Shown here in pieces: positions 32,637-45,004 of a stretch of DNA of 64,000 nt; position 1 is the stretch's first letter, and each line of letters begins with the position of its first letter. The notes under the pieces are model-generated. The model made no database searches, had not been told where the DNA came from, and saw only the letters and a list, made by a program, of their open reading frames with translations. Source of the DNA: Multifurca ochricompacta (taxonomy: Eukaryota; Basidiomycota; Agaricomycetes; Russulales; Russulaceae); contig WTXG01000165.1 in assembly GCA_022496185.1 (NCBI GenBank), positions 18,920 to 82,919 on the forward strand. Reading direction: 5' to 3'. Made by a program: the position numbers and the translations under genes.

Positions 32637-35600
32637 TCAGGGCGTTGCGTCCTCGCAAGCCTCAGTGAAATAAAGTGGCGATTGCCATGGAGCGGACATG
32701 AAGGCGAGCGTGGCTATCTTTCGTGGCACACCAGGGTGTCGAGCGTAAAAGTCTCTGACAGCCTCCTGAGCGAGCTTGAAGTTTCTGGCCAGCTCCCATG
32801 AGTCCTCCCCTTCGCCGTATCCTTTCCACCGCACAAGGAATTTGAGTGTTCGACCGAACAGTTTCGCATCGCGAATATGGTCAACCTCATACTTTTCCTC
32901 ACCCTCGACCAGTACAGGGTCAGGCGGTGGCGGCATAAGTCCATTAACGTCATTGCCTTTGTAGGGACTAAGGCGATCCACATGGAATACATTGTGGATT
33001 CTCAGCGCTGCCGGGAGTTCCAACCGATAATCAAGATCGCCAATCTTCTCGATAATCTTAAAGGGACCCATCTGTTTTGGCCCTAATTTCTGAGAAGGTT
33101 GGTGTATCTTAATGTTCTTGGCTTGGAGCCATACCATATCGCCTGTGCTGAAGCGATAAGATTGGTGGTAACCCGGCCCGGCGATCATGCGTTCTTTGCT
33201 AAGTCGCAGCGCTGCCTCAGCATCTGTCCTGGCAAGACGGAGCTGTTGAAGTCGCTTGTCTAAACTGGGAATGCCTGTAGGGCGCCCAGCTGGAATCGTG
33301 AAGTCCGGCGTGTACCCGTAGAGTAGTTCAAAGGGTGTGTGGCCGGTCGCGGATGTCAATCTCGCGTTTAACACGAATTCCGCAGTGGGTAGTAGTTCGA
33401 TCCAATCATCCTGATGCTTATCTACGAACATACGCAAATACTGTTCTATTTCTTGGTTTTTGCATTCTGCCTGTCCGTTAGCTTGAGGATGATACGCTGT
33501 GGTCAAACTACTGTCTATTCCCAGGTGCTTTAAAGCGGCCCGCATTGTCCGTGCTGCAAACTGTGGTCCCCTGTCGCTGACGATAGACTTAGGGATCCCA
33601 TGCAGCGGGAAGATCTCGTTATAGTAGATCTGCCCTACACCATCTGCCGTGATGCCGCTGGTCACAGGGAAGAAGTGGACTTGTTTCGTATAGTGGTCCA
33701 CTATCGTTAATATTGCGTCTTTCCCTTGTGAAGAAGGAAGCCCAGTGATCAGATCAACTCCGATGATCTGCCAGGGTCCCTCCGGTACTTCGTGCGGCTG
33801 TATAGGCGCTGTAGGGTGCTGGTCGATCCTGTAGCGTTGACAGCGATCGCAGCCCTCTACGTACTTGGCGATGTATGTAGACATACGCGGCCACCAATAA
33901 TAACGGCTGACAAGTTCTATAGTCCCATTTTTACCGGGATGTCCTGCAGTAACCGAATCATGACACTGTTTAATAATATCTTTTCTGAGATCCGGTACAT
34001 TGGGTACATAAAGTTTTCCCTTGTAATAAACGAGACCATCTTCCTCCTCCCAGTGAGAAACGCCATCAGTAAGAGCGCGCGGAGCGGATCTGGATAGGGA
34101 TTTCAACCCCTCTATGACTTCCGCTTCGCGTGCGCCTGCTGCTCTGATGCGATCTGTGAGAGGAGAGCTCTCTGGCTTGTAATGGGTACGTGCGGCCCGG
34201 AGAAACTGTTCCGGCTTGAGGACTTGTACCTGACGGTTGTCCTCACTGTCATACACGCGATCCGTAGGGAATCAGCTAAGAGCATCAGCTTGCATTGCTG
34301 ATCCCTTCTTGTATCTAATCACAAAGTTGAATCTACTGAGGTACAGGGCCCAGCGCGCTTGACGTCGTGTTAAGTCGCGCATGCTAGCCCACCATTCCAT
34401 GTTCTTGTGATCAGTTACAACCTCAAAGGTAGACAGTCCTTCAAGGAAGTGTCGCCAATCCTCCAGTGCTCGGATCAATGCGAGCATTTCCCAGTCATAA
34501 ATTTCATAATTACATTCTGCGTCCGACATTGCTTCGGATCGGAATGCGACTGGGTGCCATAGCTCATCGTCGTGTTTCTGCGACAGTATTCCACCGGTAG
34601 CAAATCCGGAAGCGTCTGTCTCCAAGTGCGTGGGCCTCTCGCTATCATAGACTGCTAATATTGGTTTCTCTATGAAGCGTGCCTTCAGCGCTGCAAACGC
34701 ATTCATCTCCGCATCGCCCCATTGCCATGGGATATTTTTCTTAGTCAGGTCATGTAAGGGATGTGCTATACCAGCAAAGTCCTTAATGAAGCGTCGATAG
34801 AAGTTAGCGAATCCCACGAAGGCGCGAACGTCCTTCAAATTCTGTGGGATCGGCCACTCTCTGACCGCTTGGACCTTGGCAGGGTCCATCCTGACCTCTC
34901 CGGGACGGATAATCATCCCGAGATACTCCATTTGATCTCTCTCAAATTCGCATTTCTCAGGCTTGAGGAAAAGGTCATACTCTTGGAGACGGCTAAGTAC
35001 TTTACGCACGTCTTTCCGATGTTTCTCCAAGTTAGATGAAAATATAAGTATATCATCCATGTATACTGCGACCTCTCCTCTTGCAATCATGTCAGCGAAG
35101 ACTGAGTTCATCAACGCCTGGAAGGTGGCAGGACTATTGGTCAGGCCAAAGTACATAACGCGCGGTTCGTATAATCCACGGTTAGTAGCAAAGGCCGCCT
35201 TGTATTCGTCCCCTTCCTTAATTCTGACGTTGTGATATCCCCATCTGACATCGAATTTGGTGAAGATCCTAGCATCTTTCAGCCGGTTAATGATGTCCGC
35301 AGCAAGCGGTAGCGGATAACGGTTTTTAATTGTAATTTTGTTAAGAGGACGGTAATCCTGTATAAGTCTTAATTTCCCGTCCTTCTTTTTCAGGAAGAAC
35401 ACGGGGACGGCCATTGGTGACTTAGATGGTACAATGTATCCCTTTCGTAAGTGTTCATCAATAAATTTGTCTAGCTCCGCTTGCTCGTTCGGTGCCATGG
35501 GGTAGATCTTAGTCTTCCAGTGCGTCTTAGCGCCTGGTTCTAAATCTATTTCATGATCCCATGGTTGATGCTGAGGGAGTCTCTGTGATTCCTCCTCGGA

Positions 35601-36240
35601 GAAAACTTTCGCGAAGTCCCAGTACTGCGAGGGTACCATCTCCTCAAAAGATCTACTGCCCCTTTTCAGGTTCTCACGCTCGGCTATTTGCTGTGAATAT
35701 GTATAGCCGGCTAGACACCAGACTTGATCGGACAGCGTCTCCAGGACTCCGGTTCGACACAGTGATCGGCGCTCCATACGGCTAGCCGATATGCGTTCGA
35801 CAGATCCATCTCCTCAGCGATCCCGCTCTCGGAGTCGATCATCAGTTCACCCTTGCTCCAGTCAATGCTTGGGTTGTTACGTCGCAGCCAAGGAAGCCCC
35901 AATATAATTTTCTCTGGTCCTAAGTCTGTGACCAGGAAACGGTGGCTCTCCTCCCGTTGGCCTATTATAATCGCTAGCGATACATAATGCGTGATATCCC
36001 CTGCTCGATTATGCGTCCCATCAATATTATGAATTTTTATGGGTGATCGAGTGGGATTTGAAGCATCTTCCGGTGCTGAGCGAATTTCTCGTCCAGGAAC
36101 AGTGCAGTAGCCCCTGAATCTACCATAGCTGCTGTCGTGTATAGGTGGTTTCTTCCTCGCAATGTAACGTAAATATGAAAATGCTGAGTATCGTGCTTCG
36201 TCTCAGGTAAAATACATGCAGTTATCTTATCTAAGTAATC
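32637..36240 (-). pseudogene. LTR retrotransposon pol (protease-RT-RNase H-integrase-chromodomain)
   Basis: Protease: MVDSGATALF near 36115-36140, then ILGLPWLRRNNP. RT: FLKKKDGKLRLIQDYR and catalytic YMDDILIFS. RNase H: LETDASGFATGG. The zinc-binding HHCC region of integrase ends CDRCQRYR, and the DDE core shows VDLITGLP, IVSDRGPQF and the E in NGQAECKNQE. Chromodomain: FLVRWKGYGEGEDSWE. The reading frame is open from about 35777 to 32637 except for one TGA at about 34269, in a context (ADALS-FPTD) where family members have Arg; CGA to TGA is the likely change. A frameshift separates the protease part from RT near 35711-35777. The enzyme is therefore probably not made in full. Confidence 0.9.
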
Positions 36241-36442
36241 AGCCTCATCAATGAAAACGTTTTTAATTTTCTGCGAGACCGAATCTGACGCGATTACACA
36301 ATTATTTACACTATTTACAGAGACCGTTTCACAGACAGTTGTATCAGAACTTCTTGAACGCTCGTAAATACATTGGAATCAGAATCAATAAACACACTAT
36401 TTACACATGCTGCCTCAGTCGCAGCTGGAACTGAGACAGTTT

Positions 36443-37600
36443 CTAAAAAGACGCCTTCAACGCCTCCATTTCTTTCCGTAGTGATTCTACCTGCACCTTC
36501 AAATCAGCTTTCTCCTTTTGAATGGCTGAGGTGTCTGACGCGCTGAGACACTCGTACTTGAACTTGCCGCCGCTTCTGTGCTGGCAGCAACTTTTGCTTT
36601 TTTGGGTTTACCCGACCACTTATCATAACAAACATTAGCTCGGTGTCCTGTCTTCCACAATAATTGCAAATCTCGCGCTTGTGATTTCCCTGCTTATACT
36701 CGTGAGCGGTGGTCCCACAACCCTTGCATTTACCTTTGAGATCAGTCAGCATGTACTGGTGCAGCGTCTTAGTGCCAGCCCCTGACTGAGTCTTCGAAGC
36801 GTCGACCTCCATAGCATTGGGATCGCGCGTAGTCTGAGTTTGGGTTGTGTGGTAATCACCCCTCTTTTCTCTGCATCGCGTTGTCTCTGTCGCACGTCGA
36901 TTTTATTTGCGGCGGTGACGAGCTCTTCTAGCGTCGCAGGAGTAGTCGGCATGAGGGCCAAGATGTCCTTGATCTTATCTGTCAACCCGTCATAGAATCG
37001 AGTCTTCAGATCGGTCGCAGACCAGCCAGTTTGAGCTGAGTGCTCATCAAAGCGAGCCTTGTACTCAGCAACCGAATTCTTGCCCTGTCTGAGTTTCTTC
37101 AACGCTTCTTGCGCAGCCTCCCCTATATCGTAAGGAATAAATCGCTCTGTGAATGTCTTTTCAAAATTATCCCATCTTTGGTTAAAGGGGATCCTCCCGG
37201 CCTTCAATTCTTCCAAATGCGGCAGAGCCCAAGTCCGGGCGTCTCCGGCTAGAAGATTAAGGACAGATAAGATCCAATCGGATCTCTCCTAATCCACTTT
37301 TGGGTTTGCACGTTGTAATCATTAAGACTGTTCTTCTGTGCGCAAGCCCAATTTGGTAAGCTGCCAGAAAATGGCGCGCGTCCGCTGAAGTCCCCTTGCC
37401 ATCCCAAGACCAGGGCGCGCTACTGTAGAATCCTTCCCAGTAGCAAGGGTGTGCTGAGGTGGAGATGCCGAAGCTTGTGCCTGGTGCTGCGTCAGCGTTT
37501 GCACATCTCGGCCAAATCCCTAACAGTGACCGCCATGTCGTGGAGCGCTCGGTTAACATCATCGCGGGAGAGGGTAGAGGCGGAAGTGGATGCGGTGGGT
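36443..37600 (-). pseudogene. LTR retrotransposon gag
   Basis: Capsid-like coding sequence with DARTWALPHLEELKAG, FEKTFTERFIPYDIGEAA and LRQGKNSVAEYKARF, which match fungal gag capsids. It is followed after a frame change by a knuckle-like region, CKGCGTTAHEYK then CNYCGR, after which a 1-nt loss moves GHRANVCYDKW to another frame. A coiled-coil-like tail (SLRKEMEALKA) ends at 36443. Several indels mean the gene is broken. Confidence 0.82.
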
Positions 37601-38489
37601 GCGGACATTTCTGGACTTTGAATTTGTGGAGTAGGGGCGGAAATACTAGAACTTCTGGGACAGGAGTAGTCGATTCAGGAGTAGTCTGACTAGGAAGTGG
37701 CTCGTTTGCGGTGCAAGTACAAGTCCACTGACTGTAGCTGTCCTGGGTCGTCGATCTAACTGTCTAGTTGTCTGTCTACCTCTACGTTGGTCTCAGGAGA
37801 GTGAATAGAAATGGGAGAGGGAGAGCGTGAGGATGCTCGAGAAGCTGAAGCAATGCGCGATCGCGCACGTGAGCGTGAAACCGAATACGGTCGGTATGTG
37901 TGTGGGGGTGGACTTCTCTCCTAGAAGCCAGTCCGAAAAATCTGGGGGACTAACAGCAAAGATACAAGTGCCGCGCAACGCTAAGCACAGGTGGAAAGGT
38001 AGATCGATCAAGCTGGCCAATAGATCTCGGATTCAAAGATCCGGACCCGATGCAGCGGCGATGACGATCGTACCAAGAAAATGAAATGAGAAAAGTAGCG
38101 TTGCCCAAGGCTGTCTGGCTCAGTCTTCTCGACCTGTTGCCTGCCTCTTCACTCAGGGGACACGAGCCCAAGAGCTTCCTAAAATGGTTCAGTTCGGCCT
38201 CCTCTCTGTGCCTGTCACCGCTCTCGCAGGGCCCCCTTTGTCTGACCGGGTTTTACACTCCTTGGTAGAAGATCCCGCACCAGTGATCAGGATGCACGCG
38301 ATCCCGCGATAACACCCCTTAATGACCAAGCAACCTCTGTCACCGCTACTCGGGCTTCAGAGATCACCACGCAGGCTATGAATTATTGGCTTGACACAGT
38401 AAGCACCTCACCGGCACCACCCCAGGGGGTCACTACTCTAAGACTGTCTGGCTGTTAGTGAGCGCGTCGGCCCTGTCGTGAGGGAGAAC

Positions 38490-38511
38490 GCGAATGAGGA
38501 TCTTGTCCTAA
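38490..38511 (-). promoter_or_regulatory. predicted self-priming primer-binding site
   Basis: Directly inside the 5' LTR. On the minus strand it reads TTAGGACAAGATCC, which is not complementary to initiator tRNA-Met. Its complement contains ATCTTGTCCT, found in the LTR as AATCTTGTCCTCTTGG (and as GATCTTGTCCTC in the solo LTR near 42657). In Tf1/sushi elements the first bases of the transcript fold back and prime at such a site. Confidence 0.6.
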
Positions 38512-39229
38512 TGTAACGGGTGCTTCTATCCCGCGCTTGCTATGTAAGATTAGATAAGATGTAGATCGTGGTAACTCAGAGGTGAAAATATCCTAGTCGG
38601 AAAGCTGCCCAGAACACGGAGATTAATGCACGCGTAAGGCTTGAAGCAGTCAGAGGACTCTGCCTTGCTTATGCAGCAAGAATAGACCTATATTGAACTT
38701 TGCTAAGAGCCTACAGCCCCAAGAGGACAAGATTAGCTGGGCCTGAGTAAATACAAAGATAAAGCGCACCTACAGCCCCAAGAGGACAAGATGGGGTCTG
38801 CAGCGTGCTACAGGGTGTCTTTAAATACGTTCTAGTACTATCCTACGAAATACCAAAGCCGATCGAGCGTGCGATGTAAATCTAAGTAGTTATCAGTGGC
38901 TTACTCTTTTAAGTACCCTGACACATCTTGTTTACTAACGCGCGATCGTTTCTGCCGGTCTGGCATTATCTAAAATACATACTAGACTACTTTAGATCAC
39001 TCTATAATCAAATTAATTGTATTACTCAAACAATGGCCGCGGTATCTATCAGTGTCCATTGCTGCGTAGGGCAGCGACTACTTCGCATCGCGTGGACCGG
39101 GTCAGATCGGTCCAAACTCCTCCTTATCTTATCTAAGTCTAAGAAGGTCGACTTGCAAGACACACAATCGCGTGATGCCCTCAGGATGATTTTCAATCGG
39201 TCCGGGATGGCAAAAATGCATCCAGGACA
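38512..39229 (-). repeat. 5' LTR
   Basis: Pairs with 31897-32624. Differences include GATGTAGATCG against GATGTAGAGATCG and AATTAATTGT against AATTATTAATTTGT. Confidence 0.9.
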
Positions 39230-39234
39230 CTGGG

Positions 39235-40090
39235 CCCTGATTGTAACATCTTTGGGCCTTCTTGTTTTTCCTATCTCACTTTCAACAGTGGTCACAAGTC
39301 TTGTGCAGTAATTGTAAAGGTACAAGATTTTTACACCATGCCTTGGAACATTTTTTTGTGTAGCAGGAGTGTTATTGTCCATTGCATGGACAGGAAGAGA
39401 GAGGATGTTAAGCATTTTCACTATTAGGTTTTTTTCTTTTTTGAAATCAATTTTATTCACACTTCGGCATTGCCCAAATCATGCAGCTACTACCAGTACA
39501 TAGTAACTACTGTGTGAACATGAGAGAAGGGTGGGAACCACCATGTGTGAAACCTCTTGGTAGAGGGAAATGAGACAGTGTGTAATAGAGAAGGGGTGGA
39601 GAGGGGAAGAGAGCCTGTGTGTTGGAGAAGAAAGGTGAACTTACCCATACTACCCAATGTCCAACTCAGACTTAATCCAGCTCACAAGGTCATCTCACTG
39701 AAGGAGGCCTTGTGAAGGCCCACATGTCCTGGATAAAGGTGAGCAAATCCTCAATGTAAGGTTTGCAAGTGAAGAGTATGTGCCATGGAGGTGGGTCAAG
39801 TTCCAGAGCCCAGTCAGGTAGGAATTGGAGATCCTGTCAACGGTCGGAGTAGAGGGGCAGTGGAGGAGTGCGTGAGGGAAGGTGAGGGGGGTGAGGTCGT
39901 CGCATGAGCTAGGTTGAAAACGTTGTCTACATGTCACATGACTTTGATTTGTAATGATTTTGATAACTTTCCTTTTTAAAATAAATATTTAACGATAACT
40001 TCCTTTTTAAAATAAATACTATTACAAATCACAGTCGTGTGACAATATTACCACTTTAGGGATGTCAGTGGTGGGGGAGAGTTGGGTGAG
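39235..40090. mobile_element. Mutator-like composite, copy 1 (left end missing)
   Basis: Shares with 45.0-46.2 kb the internal segment CTTGTGCAGTAATTGTAAAGG...CACCATGCCTTGGAACA, a minus-strand LINE 3' end (from about 39440 to 39930), and the right inverted repeat (39935-40090: TCACATGACTTTGATTTG through TTAGGGATGTCAGTGGTGG). The left inverted repeat is absent: the LTR retrotransposon abuts at 39229. Confidence 0.75.
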
Positions 40091-42154
40091 CTATGGGCTC
40101 TTCCTCCGATTGCGACGCGCCTATCTCGCCAGAAGGGCCAGCGTGGCGTCTGCGCTCAGTGCCACGTGGGGCGGTTGAGGACGAACGGGAAGGGTAGGGT
40201 TCCGCCCGAGAGGACGCGCGGGAGCGCGACCTGGTGGGGGTACCGGGGGAGGTGGCCCCTAACTCAGGTAAGCATTTCAATTAGTAAAGGTTTTTGTTAG
40301 AATAGCGGCCAGCACGCTAGATAGCGGAGATGCAGGCCTGAACCAACAACCCCTATACACGTTTAATCATTTATAAGATAGATACTGCATTAGTTTAGCA
40401 CCTCAGTCTTCTACCACAAAGACTGAGGTTAGTACTATTCTCACTTGTAGCTACAGCATTCCTTTACTGACTCTATTACTGTAGCAATTCGCTATATAGT
40501 CTCCCACAAGGTTTTCTTGACAACTCTATACCATGGGTGGATTTCCAATTGTAGCTATTGGATATGAAGTTGTGGATGCTCTCGAGAGGTATCAATGTCA
40601 GCACGGTATTGAAGGGTTCCGTCCTTCAAACAATTCCTGCAATATGCCGAATCCGAGGCATCCATGCCCATTTCCCTGGTTAGCCTAGAGGACTCCTCTA
40701 GCCTCGATCGCATGTTTCTATGCTGCTACGTTGATACCCGTGTCAGAGTATACGATTTCAAAGAGCTCATGGCGGTGATAGTACCACCACAGTTCACGCG
40801 TTTGAAGAGGTATTGGGCATGTATGGGGATTTGAGAGGGTATTTGCGCCCAAAGGCATAATCTTTTCGTATGATGTTGATGGCAAGACGAGGGTGAAGGA
40901 AGAATGCCTTATAGGTGTACCGGTAATCTGACAGACCCAATCCTTCTGAATTTAGTTGTCTTCATTTACTTCACTTCCTTTACGGTCTCGTACGTTTCTG
41001 AAATGTAATAGGCAGCGATGTAATATCATAAACGAGTGGAGGAAGTGAATAAGCATGAGAACATGAGAACACTAACTATAAGATGGCGATATATCATCAT
41101 GATAACTTAACTTCATCGACAATCATTCAGCCCATCATCAGTCTGCAACTGTTACACTTCACTGTGATGTCATTGTATACTACCCTTTCTTTTCTCTTTT
41201 TCTACTCCATGTTCTCCACTTGTCTCAATGTCTATAGTGTTGACACAGTCAGGTGCCACACAATGCAACTCTGCATGATCTTAGTATAGGAGGTTATGTA
41301 CCACTATGAACCTAAGATCCACAAGAGCTTCTACTCATGAGGTTGTGTAGCTCAGTGATTAGAGCACCGGACCTGGCTTGTCCAGAGGTCTTGGGTTCAA
41401 TCCCCAACATGGCCATTATCTTTTCAAGTGTGTGGGTCAGGGTCCTGCATTAGGTCCCTTGATTGGGTGCGGGGGGTGTGTTTAGCCAACACATAGCAGT
41501 GTCTTCAACGCATATGACGTCACTACTACATACGTCATTCCTATCGCTTTAGCATCTAATCACCTGGACTTTGTCAATAATCTTGACATTGAACCCAATG
41601 CTTGATTGTGTATGTTCCCCACACATTGTCACAATTCTCTTAATTCTGACATCTTCCAATAGCTATATCAAACTATGATGCCATACAACCAAACCATTAA
41701 GGATGAAGCCGAGTATGCCAACAGCCTGGTCCTGGTGCAACTGAAGACAAGTTCCATGTCACTTATAATGGCATCCTTACACACTGGTTCCCCACTTCCC
41801 AAGGTTATGTTATAGATCATCGAGTCATGGAAACCAGAATACATCATCGTATGTCATGCCGGAAAAAAACGAAACCCCCTTCTCATAGTCAAGCTCAAAC
41901 ACCCCAACAAATGGACAATGGCTGGAAGGATGAGATCTGGGATGACCTCACAACATATATAGAGGGGCAGTTTGACCTTACTCAATACAACACTATCTAT
42001 GGAGTGGGGGGTATTGGCCTACATTGGATAGTGTACAAGATAGAAAGTTGGGAGATCATCAGCTTTCTGAGATGCAGGGTTGGAAAGACGATATCGCTAG
42101 TGGCACATCATACACACAGTTCCAGACCATATCCAGTCTTGTACATAACATAAC
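40091..42154. other. intergenic
   Basis: No gene recognised apart from the tRNA-like element listed separately. A 51-codon open stretch at 40533 (MGGFPIVAIG) has no support. Confidence 0.5.
41341..41415 (+). repeat. tRNA-like element, possible SINE head
   Basis: Folds by eye with a D-arm (GCTC...GAGC), an anticodon stem with loop CTGGCTT (GGC), and a perfect T-arm TTGGG-TTCAATC-CCCAA, but the acceptor pairs mainly through G-U and the variable loop is long. A GGC anticodon is not normally used for eukaryotic tRNA-Ala. A decayed relative lies at about 20795-20863, so a retroposed tRNA-like element is likelier than a working tRNA. Confidence 0.5.
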
Positions 42155-42159
42155 CTGAC

Positions 42160-42878
42160 TGTCCTGGATGCGCATCTTTGGCATCCCGGACCGCTTGAAA
42201 GTCATCCTGAGGGCGCGCGTGTTATACAAGTCGACTTTCTTAGATTTAGATAAGATAAGAAGGAGTCCGGATCGATCTGACCCGGTCCACGCGATGCAAA
42301 GTAGTTGCTGCCCTATGCAGCAATGGACATTATAGATACACGCGGCCATTGTTTGAGTAATACAAACTGATAATCTGATTATAGTGTAGTCTAAAGTAGT
42401 CTAGTATGTATTTTAGATAATGCCAGACGGGCAGAAACGATCGCGCGTTAGTAAATAAGATGTGTCAGGTACTTAGGAGAGTAGCTACTGATAACTAATT
42501 AGATTTACATCACACCCTCGATCTGTTTTGCTATTTTGTTAGAATAGTACTAGGACTTATTTAAAGACACCCTGAAGCACGCTGCAGACCCCATCTTGTC
42601 CTCTTGGGCTGTAGGTGCGCTTTATCGCTTTATCTTTGTATTTACTTAGGCCCAACTGATCTTGTCCTCTTGGGGCTGTAGGCTCTTAGCAAAGTTCAAT
42701 ATAGGTTTATTCTTGCTGCATAAGCAAGGCAGAGTCCTCTGACTGCTTCAAAGCCTTACGTGTGCATTAATATCTGTGGGCAGCTTCCGACTAGGATTTC
42801 ATCACCTCTGAGTTTACTATGACTTTTACATCTTATCTAATCTAACACTGCAAGTGCGGGATAGAAGCACCCGTTACA
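42160..42878 (+). mobile_element. solo LTR of the same retrotransposon family
   Basis: 719 bp, TGTCCTGG...CCGTTACA, opposite in orientation to the full element. Perfect 5-bp target duplication CTGAC (42155-42159 and 42879-42883). It is more diverged from the two LTRs than they are from each other (for example CGCGCGTGTTATACAAG), so it is an older insertion reduced by LTR-LTR recombination. Confidence 0.93.
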
Positions 42879-43357
42879 CTGACCATATCTTTGTAAACAT
42901 ACTTTGTTCTTCGGCTCCATAACTCGTGAAGCACCACCTGCGACTCAGGTTGCTCTTAGAGAACACACTCTTGTAGTTACTGCATGCATGTTATATATTG
43001 GATTAAAAAAAGAATACATCCTGCAGGACATTGATGGCCATGGCCCATGTATGGTATATGGAAGGTTATATTCGATGAATATGAGCCCACGTATAGCAGA
43101 ACAAAGAAATCCGAAAATTACATAAATGGTTGGGCTGAACTCTCACAGTACAGCCCCTGTAAGTCACGGGCGCAAGTGTACAACTCAAAATGGAGTAGAG
43201 CCATCGTTCGCCCTATGTTCGGTGGATTTCGAAGCAGGGCCAGCTCTACAAATTGCATACATGAACTCACTTCTGAATTTACGTTTTCCTGGGCATGTCA
43301 CACACCTTTCGCCTGCGGAGTAGCGTCCGCTCGGGTTTTGCACCCGACGGCAAGTCC

Positions 43358-44307
43358 TCATACGCCACAGAGCGCGTGATCTTTCCAGAAAGGGAACAAG
43401 CGGAAAGCGAGAGAAAGGGACGGGGGGTATTTCGTCAAGGAGTTCCCTGAGGAGGACTTTTGGGGAACAGTTGGCGCTGTAAAGGGTTGGAAACCGGACA
43501 AAGGCATTGAACACTCCCGTTGCGATTCCATGTAAAGCTCAGTGGTCTTAGAGGATCCTATGGAGTGAGTTTGCGAAAGAGGGAGCACAGGAGAATGTGA
43601 CGGAGGAGCGCGTCTTCGTGAACGTCTCCTGGTAGCTCTGGCCCTGACAGCAGAGCGATACGGATGCAGTGAAAGTGGAGTTGTCAGGCGTGGAATATCA
43701 AGGAGTGGCTCGTCTGGCGTGGGAAAAGTCACATTTTGGTGCTTCAACGGACAGAAAGCGCCGCGTGTGCATGCAGACCCTAAGAGACACGGTGTATATT
43801 TCATATCTGTCCATCTCTGCTCTTAAAGTCAGCTCTCGATCAGGTTTTGAGTCTCACGTACAGGGTATGGGATCCACAGGGTGCATAAAGACACAGTCTC
43901 TGCTTCCACGATGACACAGCCCCTGTATATACTCGTAGCAATGTGCCACCCGGACGCCACGTTTTGGTCGTTGGCCAAGAGCAATCAGTAGCTTGGGGTC
44001 GTGAACACTGGAACAATTTAAGAACTGAGAACTGGGAACACGAGGGCCACTTACAAGCGGCAATGTTCACCGTATGAGCAGCGTCCCTTGAGGGCGTAGT
44101 GCCTACATAGCGCGGTTCTGTAAGTGGGACTTTCTGGCTCTGCCCTAGGTAACAACTGCAATGCGTCGAGTATCCCGGAGAGGGGCCCTTAAATAGAGAT
44201 GCAGATGTGGTAGCAGGGCTGCTCCCTGGAAATGCGGGAATTGCTGTCGTTGGGCGGTGTTGCATATCCTGGAGGCTGGATTTGTGGGAGGGTGCCAACG
44301 CAAACAT
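43358..44307 (-). CDS. tandem CCCH zinc-finger protein
   Basis: Exons 44071-44307, 43862-44024 and 43358-43806 give an open 849-nt frame (282 aa). Two CCCH-like fingers in tandem: HCYEYIQGLCHRGSRDCVFMH (C-x7-C-x6-C-x3-H) at the end of exon 2 and CLLGSACTRGAFCPLKH (C-x5-C-x5-C-x3-H) at the start of exon 3. The N-terminus is Ser/Pro-rich and the tail is Arg/Ser-rich. CCCH fingers usually bind RNA; no further family can be named. The exon 1/2 intron (GTGAAC...CTCAG, 46 bp) was chosen because it keeps the frame; a GTAAGT donor inside it does not. The gene is isolated between two mobile elements. Confidence 0.65.
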
Positions 44308-44994
44308 ATTATATGTTGTGTGCAGTTCAATTATACAGAAGGAGCAGGTGGAGTAGAATAATGCAGTAGCCCGACTTATTCACATTTATACAAGATCGTG
44401 GGATGAGCTTGACACTGTGGACCTGTGCATGGTCAAGCAAACAGCAAGTCCTCGCTTTTCATGGAGTATAAGCTGTCGTACGGTACGGATCTCGAAGCCG
44501 ACTAAATCCAAGTAGCAGCAACTCGGAAGCAACTTGAAACAGTTGTGGTCGTCAATGAAAGACAAGAGATGTTCGAGCTATTCAAACTTGAAGGTTGAAA
44601 AATCCAGTAGCGCCGTGAACGAGACTCGGGTTCCTGCTCTGATCCAAATGTCCATGCGGTGCTGCGTGCGACACGAAAATAGCTATGATTTGATTGATAT
44701 TTTCCATCTGTTCGAAATCCTTAAAGGCAAGGCCGATGTAGCTTGAGTTCTTGCAGGAACTGGTAAGTAGCCAAGATGTCTGTCGATGAAGTCCGGCTAG
44801 AGCGAACCATCACCTTTGGATCCGGGGGCCCATGCTTAGGGCCATTTCACCTGACGGTCATAAGAAATAAGAAACTATTTGGGCATCTCGGCGAGTTACT
44901 CGCATTGATTCTCTAGCACAAGAAATTGCGTTGGGTGTAGAAATAGGACTTACCGAACTCCCAATTTCATTTATCGAACATGCGCATCACAGTC
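44308..44994. other. intergenic upstream of the CCCH gene
   Basis: No gene or repeat recognised. Confidence 0.4.
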
Positions 44995-45004
44995 CACAAT
45001 CCAA

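Larger units (their letters stand above)
31897..39229 (-). mobile_element. Ty3/gypsy LTR retrotransposon (chromodomain, Tf1/sushi type), damaged
   Basis: 7.3-kb element with LTRs 31897-32624 and 38512-39229, each bounded by TG...CA; by eye they differ by a handful of substitutions and small indels, so the insertion is fairly young. Order in element orientation is LTR, gag, protease, RT, RNase H, integrase, chromodomain, LTR, as in chromoviruses. Gag and pol contain frameshifts and a stop, so it is not autonomous. Bases flanking the LTRs (CGAGG left, CTGGG right) do not match, unlike the solo LTR at 42 kb. The left flank is the zinc-finger array, the right flank a Mutator-like composite. Confidence 0.93.
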
